DNA of 64,000 bases from Anaerococcus nagyae. GTDB lineage: Bacteria > Bacillota > Clostridia > Tissierellales > Peptoniphilaceae. Of the stretch, positions 9,659-18,434 are shown piece by piece. The notes under the pieces are model-generated. The model was not told the origin of the DNA and did no database searches. It worked only from the letters and a program-made list of their open reading frames with translations. Position numbers and translations under genes: made by a program. Where the stretch lies: positions 82,397-146,396 of the forward strand of contig NZ_JAGGLS010000006.1 of NCBI RefSeq assembly GCF_017874535.1, in the 5' to 3' direction. Each line of letters begins with the position of its first letter. The first letter of the stretch is position 1.

Positions 9659-10084
9659 GGTTTACCCTCCATTAATATTTTGTTAACTTTCATTTTAATC
9701 CTTATCGATCATTTTGTCAATAGTTTATATATAATTATTATATATTATTAAGTATTTTTATACACAAAGATGATTAATATTTAAGGATTATACAAAATCA
9801 TTTGGATTAAATTCCACAATTCTTTATCTCATTAAAATATTGGGTACTGATATATAGCCGTTTAGGATATGGATTTCCCAAGTAAAGATTATTAATTATT
9901 ATTTATGCTCATTATGCAGTTTTACTATAAATTATTAATTACTCTTTGACTAATAAAAAATAGGCTTTATAAAAAACCTACTTTAAAAATTTTCTTTATC
10001 TAATCAAACTTATAGAATTGTTTTTATTATCAATATTTAAAACTATATACTAGCAGAAAAGATAATATATGAATTTATATTATA
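9659..10084. other. Intergenic region without a gene
   Basis: About 425 very AT-rich bases. I see no credible open frame on either strand. A weak hairpin at about 9960-9982 (TAGGCTTTAT...AACCTA) is followed on the minus strand by six T and could be a back-up terminator for transcripts coming from the amidase gene. The promoter of oppA copy 2 must lie here, but no clear -35/-10 pair stands out. Confidence 0.5.
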
Positions 10085-10132
10085 ACAAAAAAAGAGCTCT
10101 TATAGAAAATCAATTTTCTACAACAGCTCTTT
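10085..10132 (-). terminator. Rho-independent terminator after the amidase gene
   Basis: A two-part stem: AAAGAGCT/AGCTCTTT outside and TAGAAAAT/ATTTTCTA inside, with a 2-base loop. On the minus strand it is followed by a T run. It starts 15 bases past the stop of the gene at 10148. Confidence 0.85.
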
Positions 10133-10147
10133 AAACATGTTATTAGT

Positions 10148-12313
10148 CTATCTTCTATTTAGGTACTTCTTACTAGAGTTTGAGCCTACTAGTCTATAGT
10201 ACCTAACTGGTAAACCTCTAGAGTCTCCCATATATCCTTTTCTAGGTGTTACAGCTACTCCATTTTTGCTATATGTCATATGGATAATTGTATCTTTATG
10301 TGGGTTTAATATAAATCCTGTATGACCTGCTGCTCCTGCTGAGCCTCCTGGTCTTCCTGATACGAATATATCACCATATTGAAGTTCATTTTCTTTGATT
10401 TCATACATAACCTTACCCTCTGCTCCTAGTTGGAATAAAGTTTCTGTATTACCCACCCAAGCATTTTTACTTAGGAAACCACCATATATTAATGATCTAT
10501 AAACAGCTGAAGAACAATCGGCTTGAGTTGAAGAGTTTCTTCCAGCTCCCATATTATAAGTCATTCTTCTATCTCTTGCATTGAACATCCATTCAAGAGC
10601 TTTATCTAAACTCTTACTTCCTGGGATATTATTATCTTCTTTTGTTGCTATTCCATTTTTATCAACTGTATATACTACTCCTCTTTGAGTAATTTTCTTA
10701 TTTGGTGTCAATCCATTTTGAGTGAAATAGTAGTATTGATTATCTATTTTCCAAACACCTTCTTTAACATATCCATTTGAATTAGTATGATATTTTTTTC
10801 CATCAAGATTTACCCAAGAGTTTCTAACAACAGTTGCTACACCTCTATTATCAATTCTGTAGTATTTTCCAGCAGATATTACAGATCTATTTTGGATCAT
10901 TACACCATTGCTTTCAAACACATATGTATTATTATTTATTGTCTTGGCACCTTTTGCAAGTTTACCATTTTGATCAGATCTATATGTCTTACCACCCATG
11001 CTAAACCAAGCATTTTTAGGGTTTTTAACCACACCATTTCTATCAACTAAATAATACTTGTCAGCAGCTATTAGCTTTTTATTTGTTGAAAGTGCACCTT
11101 TACTATCAAAATAATATGACTTATTCTTGATAGTTGCAATACCTTTTAATAATTTACCATTGTTATCATTATAGTATTTACGATTATTAATATTTATCCA
11201 TTGATTCTTAGGATTTATCATAGAACCATCATTGGATACATTGTAAAATGATTTATTCGTTACTATAATTTTATTTCTTTGTAAATGACCTTGCTTATTG
11301 AAATAATACTTGCTGCCATTAATCTCCTTGATACCTCTTATAATATTTCCTTCTTCATTCAGATAGAAAATATTCTTATTAATGCTTGACCACATAGATT
11401 TTGGATTTGTAGCAATACCATTTTGATCTATATCATAAATTTTATCTTCTATAAGAATACGAGCATTCTTAACTAATTTATTATCTTCATAGTATTTAAC
11501 ATTACCATTTTCATTAACAAGGTAGCCAGTACCTTTTTGTGAGTAATAATTTGTTTTTTCTAATTTTGTTTCTTCTTCTTTAGATTCATCATCATCTAAT
11601 TTTTTTGATTTATCATTGCTGGAATCTGATTTTTCTTCATCAGCTTTATTATCAGAAGTAGTATTTTGATTTGTATCTAGAGTTTGATTTTCATTTTTGT
11701 TAGTAGTTTTTGCTGGCTTATAATTAGGATTAAAGATTTCATCGAGATTTTTGTTGTTATAATAAACTACATCATCTAAATTTTCCTTAGATATAGTTTC
11801 TTTATCTTCATCTTCTTTATAGTCATTCTCTATACCATCAGAATCTTCTTCTTTTTTATCTTGCTGTTTATCATCATCTTTGCTAATATCGTCCTTATCA
11901 GCTTCATCTTCAAAATCTTTATTAGCTTCAGGATTTTCTAAAGATTCATTTACTTCTGGTGTTTCTTTTATTTCTTTTGATTGTTCTGATTCTTCATCTT
12001 GTTGTTCTAAAGTATTTTCTTGTGGTGTAAGACTAGTAGTTTCATCTGTTTTATCTATAGAATCATTATTAGTTTCAGAATATTCATTTGTTCCATCAGA
12101 AATAAAGCTAGATTCATCTTCACTAGCTTCAGTTGTGCTTGAATTTTCTGCTTCGTTATTTGTTTGAGTTTCGTTATTATCTAAATTAGTCGACTTGCTC
12201 GGTTCAACATTTAGGTCATACCCCTCATCCGCATAAGATTTATCAGCTAAGCTAACAGTTGAGGATACAAATAATGTTGAGGCAAGTAACAATGTTTTAT
12301 TTAATTTTTTCAT
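10148..12313 (-). CDS. Secreted peptidoglycan amidase with wall-binding repeats
   Basis: Probably a secreted peptidoglycan hydrolase. Residues 1-28 form a signal peptide. Residues about 30-255 are a low-complexity, strongly acidic Glu/Asp/Ser/Asn/Thr stalk. About 255-565 hold repeats of the choline/glucan-binding type (GKYYLVDRNGVVKNPKNAW, KYYFNKQG). The C-terminal 140 residues contain DCSSAVYRSLIYGG, with the candidate catalytic Cys, and GDIFVSGRPGG...GHTGFIL, with the His, as in the NlpC/P60-like Amidase_5 group of phage-type amidases. It stands alone between terminators. A role in cell separation, autolysis or adhesion is inference; whether the repeats bind choline or another wall polymer cannot be told. 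Confidence 0.85.
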   Translation of the reverse strand: MKKLNKTLLLASTLFVSSTVSLADKSYADEGYDLNVEPSKSTNLDNNETQTNNEAENSSTTEASEDESSFISDGTNEYSETNNDSIDKTDETTSLTPQENTLEQQDEESEQSKEIKETPEVNESLENPEANKDFEDEADKDDISKDDDKQQDKKEEDSDGIENDYKEDEDKETISKENLDDVVYYNNKNLDEIFNPNYKPAKTTNKNENQTLDTNQNTTSDNKADEEKSDSSNDKSKKLDDDESKEEETKLEKTNYYSQKGTGYLVNENGNVKYYEDNKLVKNARILIEDKIYDIDQNGIATNPKSMWSSINKNIFYLNEEGNIIRGIKEINGSKYYFNKQGHLQRNKIIVTNKSFYNVSNDGSMINPKNQWININNRKYYNDNNGKLLKGIATIKNKSYYFDSKGALSTNKKLIAADKYYLVDRNGVVKNPKNAWFSMGGKTYRSDQNGKLAKGAKTINNNTYVFESNGVMIQNRSVISAGKYYRIDNRGVATVVRNSWVNLDGKKYHTNSNGYVKEGVWKIDNQYYYFTQNGLTPNKKITQRGVVYTVDKNGIATKEDNNIPGSKSLDKALEWMFNARDRRMTYNMGAGRNSSTQADCSSAVYRSLIYGGFLSKNAWVGNTETLFQLGAEGKVMYEIKENELQYGDIFVSGRPGGSAGAAGHTGFILNPHKDTIIHMTYSKNGVAVTPRKGYMGDSRGLPVRYYRLVGSNSSKKYLNRR

Positions 12314-12538
12314 TATTCTCCCTCACTCTATATTACAATATTATTACAAATTTAATTCTTTCGCTAATCACTGCCCCTATTATAATATATCTTTCTGATA
12401 ATTGCAACAAAAAGGTTACAGTTTTATTAAAAAATATCAAGACTTCTTACAAAATTAGTTAAAAATTAATTACAATTAGGTCTAAAGCTATTTAAATTTA
12501 GCTATATATGGTAAAATAAAAGCAATTAAGGAGGCCTT
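12314..12538. promoter_or_regulatory. Divergent promoter region between amidase and lipoprotein genes
   Basis: 225 AT-rich bases between divergently transcribed genes, so both promoters should be here. On the plus strand TATGGTAAAAT (about 12506) is a possible -10 area for the lipoprotein, and AAGGAGG at 12529 is its ribosome site. I see no gene. Confidence 0.4.
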
Positions 12539-13540
12539 ATGAAAAAAAATAAAATTATTATAAGCTTATCTTTAGGATTACTTCTTACATCTTGCAATCA
12601 AACAAATAACCAAAATAAAAATTCAGTGTCAGAAGAAACCATAGCCCAAGCCTTAGATGGAGAAAAAGAAAAAAAATCTAATGAAATCTTAGATTCAGAT
12701 GATAAAGAAAAAAAATCAAAAAAATTAGGTGCCGATGACTGGAGAGATATAATAGTAGATATGGGAGATTTTTCCCAAACACTTGCAAAAAATCTTACAG
12801 ATGATCAAATTCAAGAACTAGTAGATGATGCTACTAAAAAATCAAAAGAAACTGGATATTGGGATGTAAAAGATTTTGTATTTCAAGAATTATCCAGACA
12901 ATATCCAGAATTATCTAATAAATTTCCTTTAGATACTATAGGAAGAAGAGAAAATTGGACTGCATCTAAAAAAGGTGAAGTTACTGATAAATTTAACTAT
13001 GAAAGACAAGTCATGGCAGATTTGGGATATCCATCAAATTCTGTTTGGTCTATAGATGATAAGCTAATTGAAGATGCCTTCCATACAGCTTATGAAAATG
13101 ATCCAAAACTTTATTATGATGATTATGTTAAAAATGCAGCCGATTTACTCTTTGAAAAAATAGATGATCAAGAAGAAAATAAAGCAACCGAAAATGCAGA
13201 AGATGATAAAGAAAAAACAAGTGAAGAAAATGTAGAAGAAACAGATAATAATACTTCTAATAATAGTGACAAAAATAAACTTAAAAAATATGGATCAAGT
13301 CAAACAGACTATGATGCTATAAAATCAGCTCTAGTGCAATACTATGAATTTAGTCCTTCAAGTGTAAATCAAATGACCAACGAAGATATAGATATAGCCT
13401 ATACACGCGCTTTAAAAAGATTAGATGAAACAGGCTTTGGTGATATAGGAGTAATATTTGAAGAATTAGGTAAGATGTATCCAGGCTCATCAACAATGTA
13501 TCCAGGAGATGAAAGCGAGAATTCTGAATCAAATAATTAA
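12539..13540 (+). CDS. Lipoprotein with internal repeats, function unknown
   Basis: 333-residue predicted lipoprotein with lipobox LLTSC (Cys19). I do not recognise a named family. A module is repeated: residues about 85-130 (LTDDQIQELVDDATKKSKET...YPELSNKFP) and about 280-325 (MTNEDIDIAYTRALKRLDET...YPGSSTMYPG) align clearly. A third, weaker copy lies around 155-210. The copies are separated by acidic, Asn-rich linkers. Each unit looks like two helices ending in a Tyr-Pro motif. It has a perfect AAGGAGG ribosome site and its own terminator, so it is a single-gene unit anchored outside the membrane. A binding or sensor role is only a guess. Confidence 0.8.
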   Translation: MKKNKIIISLSLGLLLTSCNQTNNQNKNSVSEETIAQALDGEKEKKSNEILDSDDKEKKSKKLGADDWRDIIVDMGDFSQTLAKNLTDDQIQELVDDATKKSKETGYWDVKDFVFQELSRQYPELSNKFPLDTIGRRENWTASKKGEVTDKFNYERQVMADLGYPSNSVWSIDDKLIEDAFHTAYENDPKLYYDDYVKNAADLLFEKIDDQEENKATENAEDDKEKTSEENVEETDNNTSNNSDKNKLKKYGSSQTDYDAIKSALVQYYEFSPSSVNQMTNEDIDIAYTRALKRLDETGFGDIGVIFEELGKMYPGSSTMYPGDESENSESNN

Positions 13541-13542
13541 TA

Positions 13543-13593
13543 AAAAAATGAACTGTTTTGTGTATTTTTATAATGCATTCCAGTTCATTTTTT
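13543..13593 (+). terminator. Bidirectional terminator
   Basis: A 13-bp arm AAAAAATGAACTG pairs with CAGTTCATTTTTT across a 25-base loop. A/T runs on both sides let it serve the lipoprotein (plus) and the small membrane protein (minus). Confidence 0.8.
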
Positions 13594-13616
13594 ATAAATT
13601 ATCCTTATTTTATTTT

Positions 13617-13781
13617 CTATTTATTCTTTAAATCATTAACTATATTAATGACTCCTGTTATAGCTATAATAGCTGCTAATATAGTCATAAAATCGTAATT
13701 ACCGGTACTTAAATTTTTTATAAGTAATATAATTGCAAATATTATAGCTATTATTTGTACTATTTTTAATGTTTTATTCAT
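13617..13781 (-). CDS. Two-TM microprotein (54 aa)
   Basis: A small open frame of 54 codons starting MNKTLKIVQIIAIIFAI. It has two predicted membrane helices (about 8-22 and 32-48) joined by a short loop, and ends in a Lys/Asn-rich tail. It is clearly similar to the 58-residue protein at 27240-27416: both have KN.S...YD(F/G)MTI between the helices and TG(V/I)INIV near the end. Two copies in one window strongly support a real gene. The ribosome site is weak (GAGTTAGAAT). It terminates at the bidirectional hairpin at 13543. The function is unknown; small two-helix proteins of this size are often immunity or modulator proteins, but nothing here proves that. Confidence 0.7.
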   Translation of the reverse strand: MNKTLKIVQIIAIIFAIILLIKNLSTGNYDFMTILAAIIAITGVINIVNDLKNK

Positions 13782-13930
13782 ATTCTAACTCATAAATTTA
13801 TTAAATAAAAAATTTCTATAAATCCCTAAACTACTGCACAATTTTTTTGGAATCCTATAAACTATATATAGTAAAATTTATTAAATAAAAAATTGAACTT
13901 CAAGTTAAATCTGATTTCGTTTATATTTAC

Positions 13931-15403
13931 TTAAAACATACCAATCTTATCTTTTGAACCATCTATCATAATATTTTTAACCTGTGTATAGGCTTCATAA
14001 GTAAGTTTATCTGTTTCACGACCTATACCTGATTCTTTATAGCCACCAAATGAGGATCCTGCTGGGAATTGATTGTAAGTATTTACCCAAACTCTTCCTG
14101 TTCTCATTCCATTTGCTACTTTCATTATTCTATATATATCATTGGAGTATATTCCACCTGCTAGGCCATATCTACTATCGTTGGCTTTTTCGATTACATT
14201 TTCCTCATCTTTAAATTTATCTACAACTATTACAGGACCAAAAATTTCTTCCTTTACTGCATCATTATCCTCTGGAACATTTGCAAGTATGGTTGGTGCA
14301 AAGAAAGCCCCTTTATCTAGTCCATTTTCTGTAAGTGGATGACCACCTGTAAGAACTTTTCCACCAGCAGCTTTAGCTTTTTCAATAAATTTTTCAAGTA
14401 CTGCAAATCTTTCTTTATCTCTCAAAGCTCCCATTTGAGTTTCTAGATCTAACGGATCGCCTACCTTTACATGTTCAAATGCTTTTACAAGTTTTTCTAC
14501 AAATTCATCATAAATTGTTTCTTGAATAAATAATCTTGAACCTGCTGAGCATACTTCACCTTGATTAAATAATATACCTAATTGAGTGCCTTCTATAGCT
14601 TTATCAATATCGCAATCATCAAATATGACATGAGCTGACTTACCTCCTAGCTCTAGAGTTGCTGGTATTATATTTTCGGCTGCTGATACTCCTATATGAC
14701 GGCCTATCGCTGTAGATCCAGTAAAGGCCAATTTATCAAATCCATGATGGTGTTGTAGATATTCTCCAGTTACTGATCCTTTTCCTGTTACAAGATTAAT
14801 AAGACCTTTTGGAAGTATATCTTCGATAATACGTATAAACTCAAGAATAGAAAGTGATGTATGACTTGATGGAGAAATTACTATAGTATTTCCTCCTGCT
14901 ATTGCTGGAGCAAGCTTCCAAGCTGCCATTAGTAGAGGAAAGTTCCAAGGTATCATTTGTCCAACTACTCCCCATGGTTCACGTTTTCTAATTGATATAA
15001 ATCTTCCACCGAGTTTTGTAATCTCATCTTCATCTGCTCTTAGAATGGCTGCAAAATATTTGAAATGATCAGAAACTAGCGGAATATCTCCATTAAGTGT
15101 TTCGCGAATTGGCTTACCATTATCCATTGATTCTAGTTTTGCTAAATATTCTCTATTTTCATCAACCTTAGCTGCTATATCTAATAGAAGTTCTACTCTC
15201 TTCTCTTTTGACCATAAACCATATTCTCCATCGAAAGCTTTGCGAGCTGCAACAACAGCCTTATCCACATCAGCACTATTTGCAGCAGCAAATTCACCAA
15301 GCTTTTCCCCAGTGGATGGGTTAATAATATCTATATATTCGCCACTTTCCGGCTTAACCCATTCGCCATCTATAAAAAGTTCATATCTATCTAAAGTATT
15401 CAT
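13931..15403 (-). CDS. NAD(P)-dependent aldehyde dehydrogenase
   Basis: Oxidises an aldehyde to the acid in the cytoplasm; the substrate cannot be read from the sequence. The 490-residue length is typical. It shows the Rossmann segment with PWNFP and FTGSTAIG, the catalytic Glu in LELGGKS, and the nucleophile Cys in GEVCSAGSRLF. The usual Lys of the V-x-KP motif is replaced (VISPSSHTSLS). I believe related bacterial enzymes have Gln or Ser there, so activity is not excluded. A C-terminal remnant of a closely related gene survives at 28850-29040. It is monocistronic, with a ribosome site TAGGAGGATAT before the ATG at 15403. Confidence 0.92.
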   Translation of the reverse strand: MNTLDRYELFIDGEWVKPESGEYIDIINPSTGEKLGEFAAANSADVDKAVVAARKAFDGEYGLWSKEKRVELLLDIAAKVDENREYLAKLESMDNGKPIRETLNGDIPLVSDHFKYFAAILRADEDEITKLGGRFISIRKREPWGVVGQMIPWNFPLLMAAWKLAPAIAGGNTIVISPSSHTSLSILEFIRIIEDILPKGLINLVTGKGSVTGEYLQHHHGFDKLAFTGSTAIGRHIGVSAAENIIPATLELGGKSAHVIFDDCDIDKAIEGTQLGILFNQGEVCSAGSRLFIQETIYDEFVEKLVKAFEHVKVGDPLDLETQMGALRDKERFAVLEKFIEKAKAAGGKVLTGGHPLTENGLDKGAFFAPTILANVPEDNDAVKEEIFGPVIVVDKFKDEENVIEKANDSRYGLAGGIYSNDIYRIMKVANGMRTGRVWVNTYNQFPAGSSFGGYKESGIGRETDKLTYEAYTQVKNIMIDGSKDKIGMF

Positions 15404-15500
15404 ATATCCTCCTAAGTATTATAATTTAATCAATTGATATTTAATATCAATTTACCCTTAAAGTTATGTATTCAAAACTAAAATAAAATTTGTACAATAA

Positions 15501-15589
15501 AAAATCACACCATAATTGAACTGATCGACTCCTTAAGTTGTATTAATATCTACAACTTTTTTAGGATCAACTTAAATTGGTGTGATTTT
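15501..15589. repeat. Long imperfect hairpin, repeat family copy A, probable terminator of the CAMP/protease operon
   Basis: The arms AAAATCACACCA and TGGTGTGATTTT are perfect. They continue inward as an imperfect pair that includes TTAAGTTGTA/TACAACTTTTTT. It lies about 50 bases past the stop of the second CAMP factor. Related sequences are at 22985-23046 (hairpin) and 26409-26450 (partial), so this is a dispersed intergenic repeat as well as a probable terminator. Confidence 0.7.
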
Positions 15590-15637
15590 CTATTTAGAAG
15601 GAAAATTTTAAATTAATAAGTTTTATACAATACTATC

Positions 15638-16603
15638 CTAGTATTTTAATGCCTCCATTGTTTGTATTAGGCCATTTACATTCATTTTTGAAGGACGAAT
15701 GTATCCTAATTCTTCTTTTGCTCTATCAATAGCTTCTGCTACTTCTGGTCTGCTATCTCCACGTCTTTTTGCCTTCTTTAGATCTGCTAAAAGTTCTTTC
15801 AATTTATCAATTTCATTTGGCATTGCTCTTTCATCTTCATTACTTAGAGCTACTGCTACAGCTTGATCTAGTCTATCTGATAATTGATAAATTTCTAGAA
15901 CTGTTGCTTGTGGACGTAATCTACCATTTGTAATCTCAGCTACTTCCTTATCCAATTCTTTAATTACATAAGTTGGTTTATTTTTTAATTCATTATATTT
16001 CATGAATCTTGCCTTGTGAAGTTTAACATCTAGATCACTTCTTACATACATATTTGCTGTATCATTTAGGCCCATTTCTGGATAAGATAATAGTTTTGCC
16101 TTTAATACTTCAAATTTTGCCATGTAAGCTTTCATATCTTCTACTGTATGAAATGGTGATGCTGCTATGACTAAGCCTTCAAATACGTATTCAGCTATTT
16201 CTGCATGGGCATCATCAACTTTGTATCTTAGTTGTGTTGTTGCAAATCTAATTGCTCTACCAACTCTACCTAATACTAATAATCTTTGCGGAATTGATGC
16301 TGGGTCATATAGGTCAGCAGCACTAAATCCTTGTGAAGATTTTTCTATATTATCTTCAATTTCTAATGTTTTTGAGTTAAATTCATCTACCATTTCTTTA
16401 TCTTGGTCATCTGTGATATTTAGTGAATTAACTTCATCTCTCATTGACCTAATTTGTTGTTTATATACTTCTGCCTCATCCATTGTAAGACTATTTGTTT
16501 CTTCTGGTGTATCTACTATAATATTTGAAGCAAATGTTGGAGCAATATGTCCAAATGTTAGTGTTATTGCTAGGGCTGATGCAAAAATTTTATTAAGTTT
16601 CAT
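15638..16603 (-). CDS. CAMP-factor family secreted protein, short form
   Basis: Predicted secreted co-haemolysin. The signal peptide is at 1-25, followed by the CAMP-factor domain (about 45-285). Features shared with Streptococcus agalactiae CAMP factor (recalled, not aligned here) include YDPASIP..., a run like IRFATTQLRYKV, the ASPF...Y segment and LLSYPEMGLNDTANMYVRS (compare YPDLKPTDRATIY in the streptococcal protein). CAMP factors oligomerise and form pores in membranes. It has 321 residues and lacks the Ig-like and C-terminal modules of its neighbour. It lies 11 bases after that gene with its own ribosome site (AAAGGAGAAAT), so the two are co-transcribed. A role as toxin is family knowledge; its activity here is untested. 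Confidence 0.8.
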   Translation of the reverse strand: MKLNKIFASALAITLTFGHIAPTFASNIIVDTPEETNSLTMDEAEVYKQQIRSMRDEVNSLNITDDQDKEMVDEFNSKTLEIEDNIEKSSQGFSAADLYDPASIPQRLLVLGRVGRAIRFATTQLRYKVDDAHAEIAEYVFEGLVIAASPFHTVEDMKAYMAKFEVLKAKLLSYPEMGLNDTANMYVRSDLDVKLHKARFMKYNELKNKPTYVIKELDKEVAEITNGRLRPQATVLEIYQLSDRLDQAVAVALSNEDERAMPNEIDKLKELLADLKKAKRRGDSRPEVAEAIDRAKEELGYIRPSKMNVNGLIQTMEALKY

Positions 16604-16614
16604 TTATTTCTCCT

Positions 16615-18378
16615 TTAATTAAAAGCTAATTCTATATCTTGACTGATATCTTTTATATTGACTGTGCCTGATAATTCTTTTTGCCATGTTGGTATATCAA
16701 AGCCTGTATATTTTTTAACTGCCTTCCCATTTTTTAGATATATTCTATTGTTTATAGTTTTATTTCCGTAAAAAAGTGTAATATCGCATGGACCATTGTA
16801 AGCCTTGTCATTTTCCATAGCTTCTACACTAATAGTAAATACTCCTGCATTCCTTGGTGAAATCTCAATATTTGTAATAGAATAAGTTTTTTCCACTTCT
16901 TTTTCGGCTATGTTTACTTTTATAGATTTTTTTATACCATTTACACTTGTTGCTGTTACTTCTGTATTACCAGGGTTAAGGGCTGTTATATTTCCATTTT
17001 CATCTATACTTGCTATATCTGGATTAGAAATATCATAAGTAAGAGTCTTATCACTTACTCTTTCTGGAAATACTAGAACCTTTTGTCCTAGTGGATAAGT
17101 TTCACCTAATTTCATTTCAACAGATCCTACTGTAAATGATATATCATTTACTTCATCGGAATTATTTTTAACTAATTTTTCCTGTTTATCTGTATCTTTT
17201 TTTGCACTTAAATATTGATCATTTGCACCAGTTGGTTCTAGCATTGGTAGGCTTGTTGGTTCACCTGGATTTAGGATTTGTAATTCAAAATCTTTTGTTA
17301 TTCCGTTATCTAAAGCCATAACAGTGATAATTACATTACCTGTTTTTAGAGGAATGATTTCATTGCCTATAACACGAGCTACATATGGGTTTGATGAGTA
17401 AATTATATAATCTTTATTTTTTACCTCTGCTGGCATGATTACAGGTCTTATCTTTGTTTTATTATCTATGTTGATAGCTCCTGCTCCACCTTCCATAAAT
17501 TCGATTTTTTCTGCTCTAATTTTAGGTCCAGCAACTTTTTCTATAGCTAATATTAATTTTTCCTCTTCTTCATCAAGCTCTCCACAAGTGACGGTGATTC
17601 TCCACCATAATCCTGCTGCTTTGGATATTTCCTTATCCAATTCTCTAGCTTGAAATTTTCTACCTGTTCTATTAGCATCATTTCTTACCTTGCGAGCTTC
17701 TCTTATAGTTCTATGATAAGCAGCCTTTTTATAAATGGTTGCTATATCTTCTGGTGATAGATCAGGATATGATAGAAGTTCTTGCTCTAAAGCTTCAAAT
17801 TTTTCTATGTATTCCATGATTTGACTTTCACTCGCAAATGGATTAGCAGCATATACTATTCCTGTTAGTATATATTCAGTCAGCTTTGTATGAGCTGCTA
17901 TAATCTTATTTGATAATTCAGTACTACCAAACCTTATTGCTCTACCTATTCTTATTAAAAGTTGAACTCTAACTGGAATAGTTGTTAAATCATAGATGCT
18001 TCCTTCTGCTAGTCCACCTTGACGAGATAGCGTTCCGTTTTCTACACCTTGTTCATAATCGTCTATTTCTAGACCCACTGTTCTTACTGCCTCATTAAAT
18101 TGTTTTAAGCATTCTTCATACTTTTCATCGGCAGCTTCTACTCCTTCTACTGACTTTTGTGCTTTAGTTAGTTCTTCTCTAACTTCTGCAATTTCTAGCT
18201 TTTGTTGGTCTGATCCGATATTAGTATCTACTGTTATGCCTGGTTTTCTTTCTCTAATCAATGTATCCTCATTGATTTCAAGATTATTTGCATAAGCAAT
18301 AGAACTGATACCTGGAGCTACTGCCAAACTTGACATTAGAAGTACAAGAGCTATGGCAACATTTTTGCTCTTTTTCAT
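16615..18378 (-). CDS. CAMP factor fused to Ig-like (BIG2) domains and a C-terminal module
   Basis: Predicted secreted pore-forming protein with extra domains. The signal peptide is at 1-30 and the CAMP domain at about 60-285. The match to streptococcal CAMP factor is stronger here: SIYDLTTIPVRVQ, NPFAS, EALEQELLSYPDLSPEDIA, ARELDKEISKAAG. It is followed by two bacterial Ig-like domains (about 295-370 and 415-495; SNPDIASIDENGNITALNPG) and a C-terminal module of about 90 residues (PRNAGVFTISVEAMEN...) that also occurs twice in the neighbouring protease. Classical CAMP factors end after the first domain (about 225-260 residues), so the 587-residue size is unusual. A good ribosome site (GGGAGGGAAAT) precedes the ATG. 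Middle gene of a three-gene operon. Confidence 0.82.
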   Translation of the reverse strand: MKKSKNVAIALVLLMSSLAVAPGISSIAYANNLEINEDTLIRERKPGITVDTNIGSDQQKLEIAEVREELTKAQKSVEGVEAADEKYEECLKQFNEAVRTVGLEIDDYEQGVENGTLSRQGGLAEGSIYDLTTIPVRVQLLIRIGRAIRFGSTELSNKIIAAHTKLTEYILTGIVYAANPFASESQIMEYIEKFEALEQELLSYPDLSPEDIATIYKKAAYHRTIREARKVRNDANRTGRKFQARELDKEISKAAGLWWRITVTCGELDEEEEKLILAIEKVAGPKIRAEKIEFMEGGAGAINIDNKTKIRPVIMPAEVKNKDYIIYSSNPYVARVIGNEIIPLKTGNVIITVMALDNGITKDFELQILNPGEPTSLPMLEPTGANDQYLSAKKDTDKQEKLVKNNSDEVNDISFTVGSVEMKLGETYPLGQKVLVFPERVSDKTLTYDISNPDIASIDENGNITALNPGNTEVTATSVNGIKKSIKVNIAEKEVEKTYSITNIEISPRNAGVFTISVEAMENDKAYNGPCDITLFYGNKTINNRIYLKNGKAVKKYTGFDIPTWQKELSGTVNIKDISQDIELAFN

Positions 18379-18434
18379 ATTTCCCTCCCATTGGATTTAT
18401 TTATATTTAGCCTTACTAAATACCACAATTATTA

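Noticed and set aside
12259..12462. 67-residue open frame on the plus strand
   Set aside because: Overlaps the amidase start and promoter region antisense; no ribosome site or recognisable sequence.
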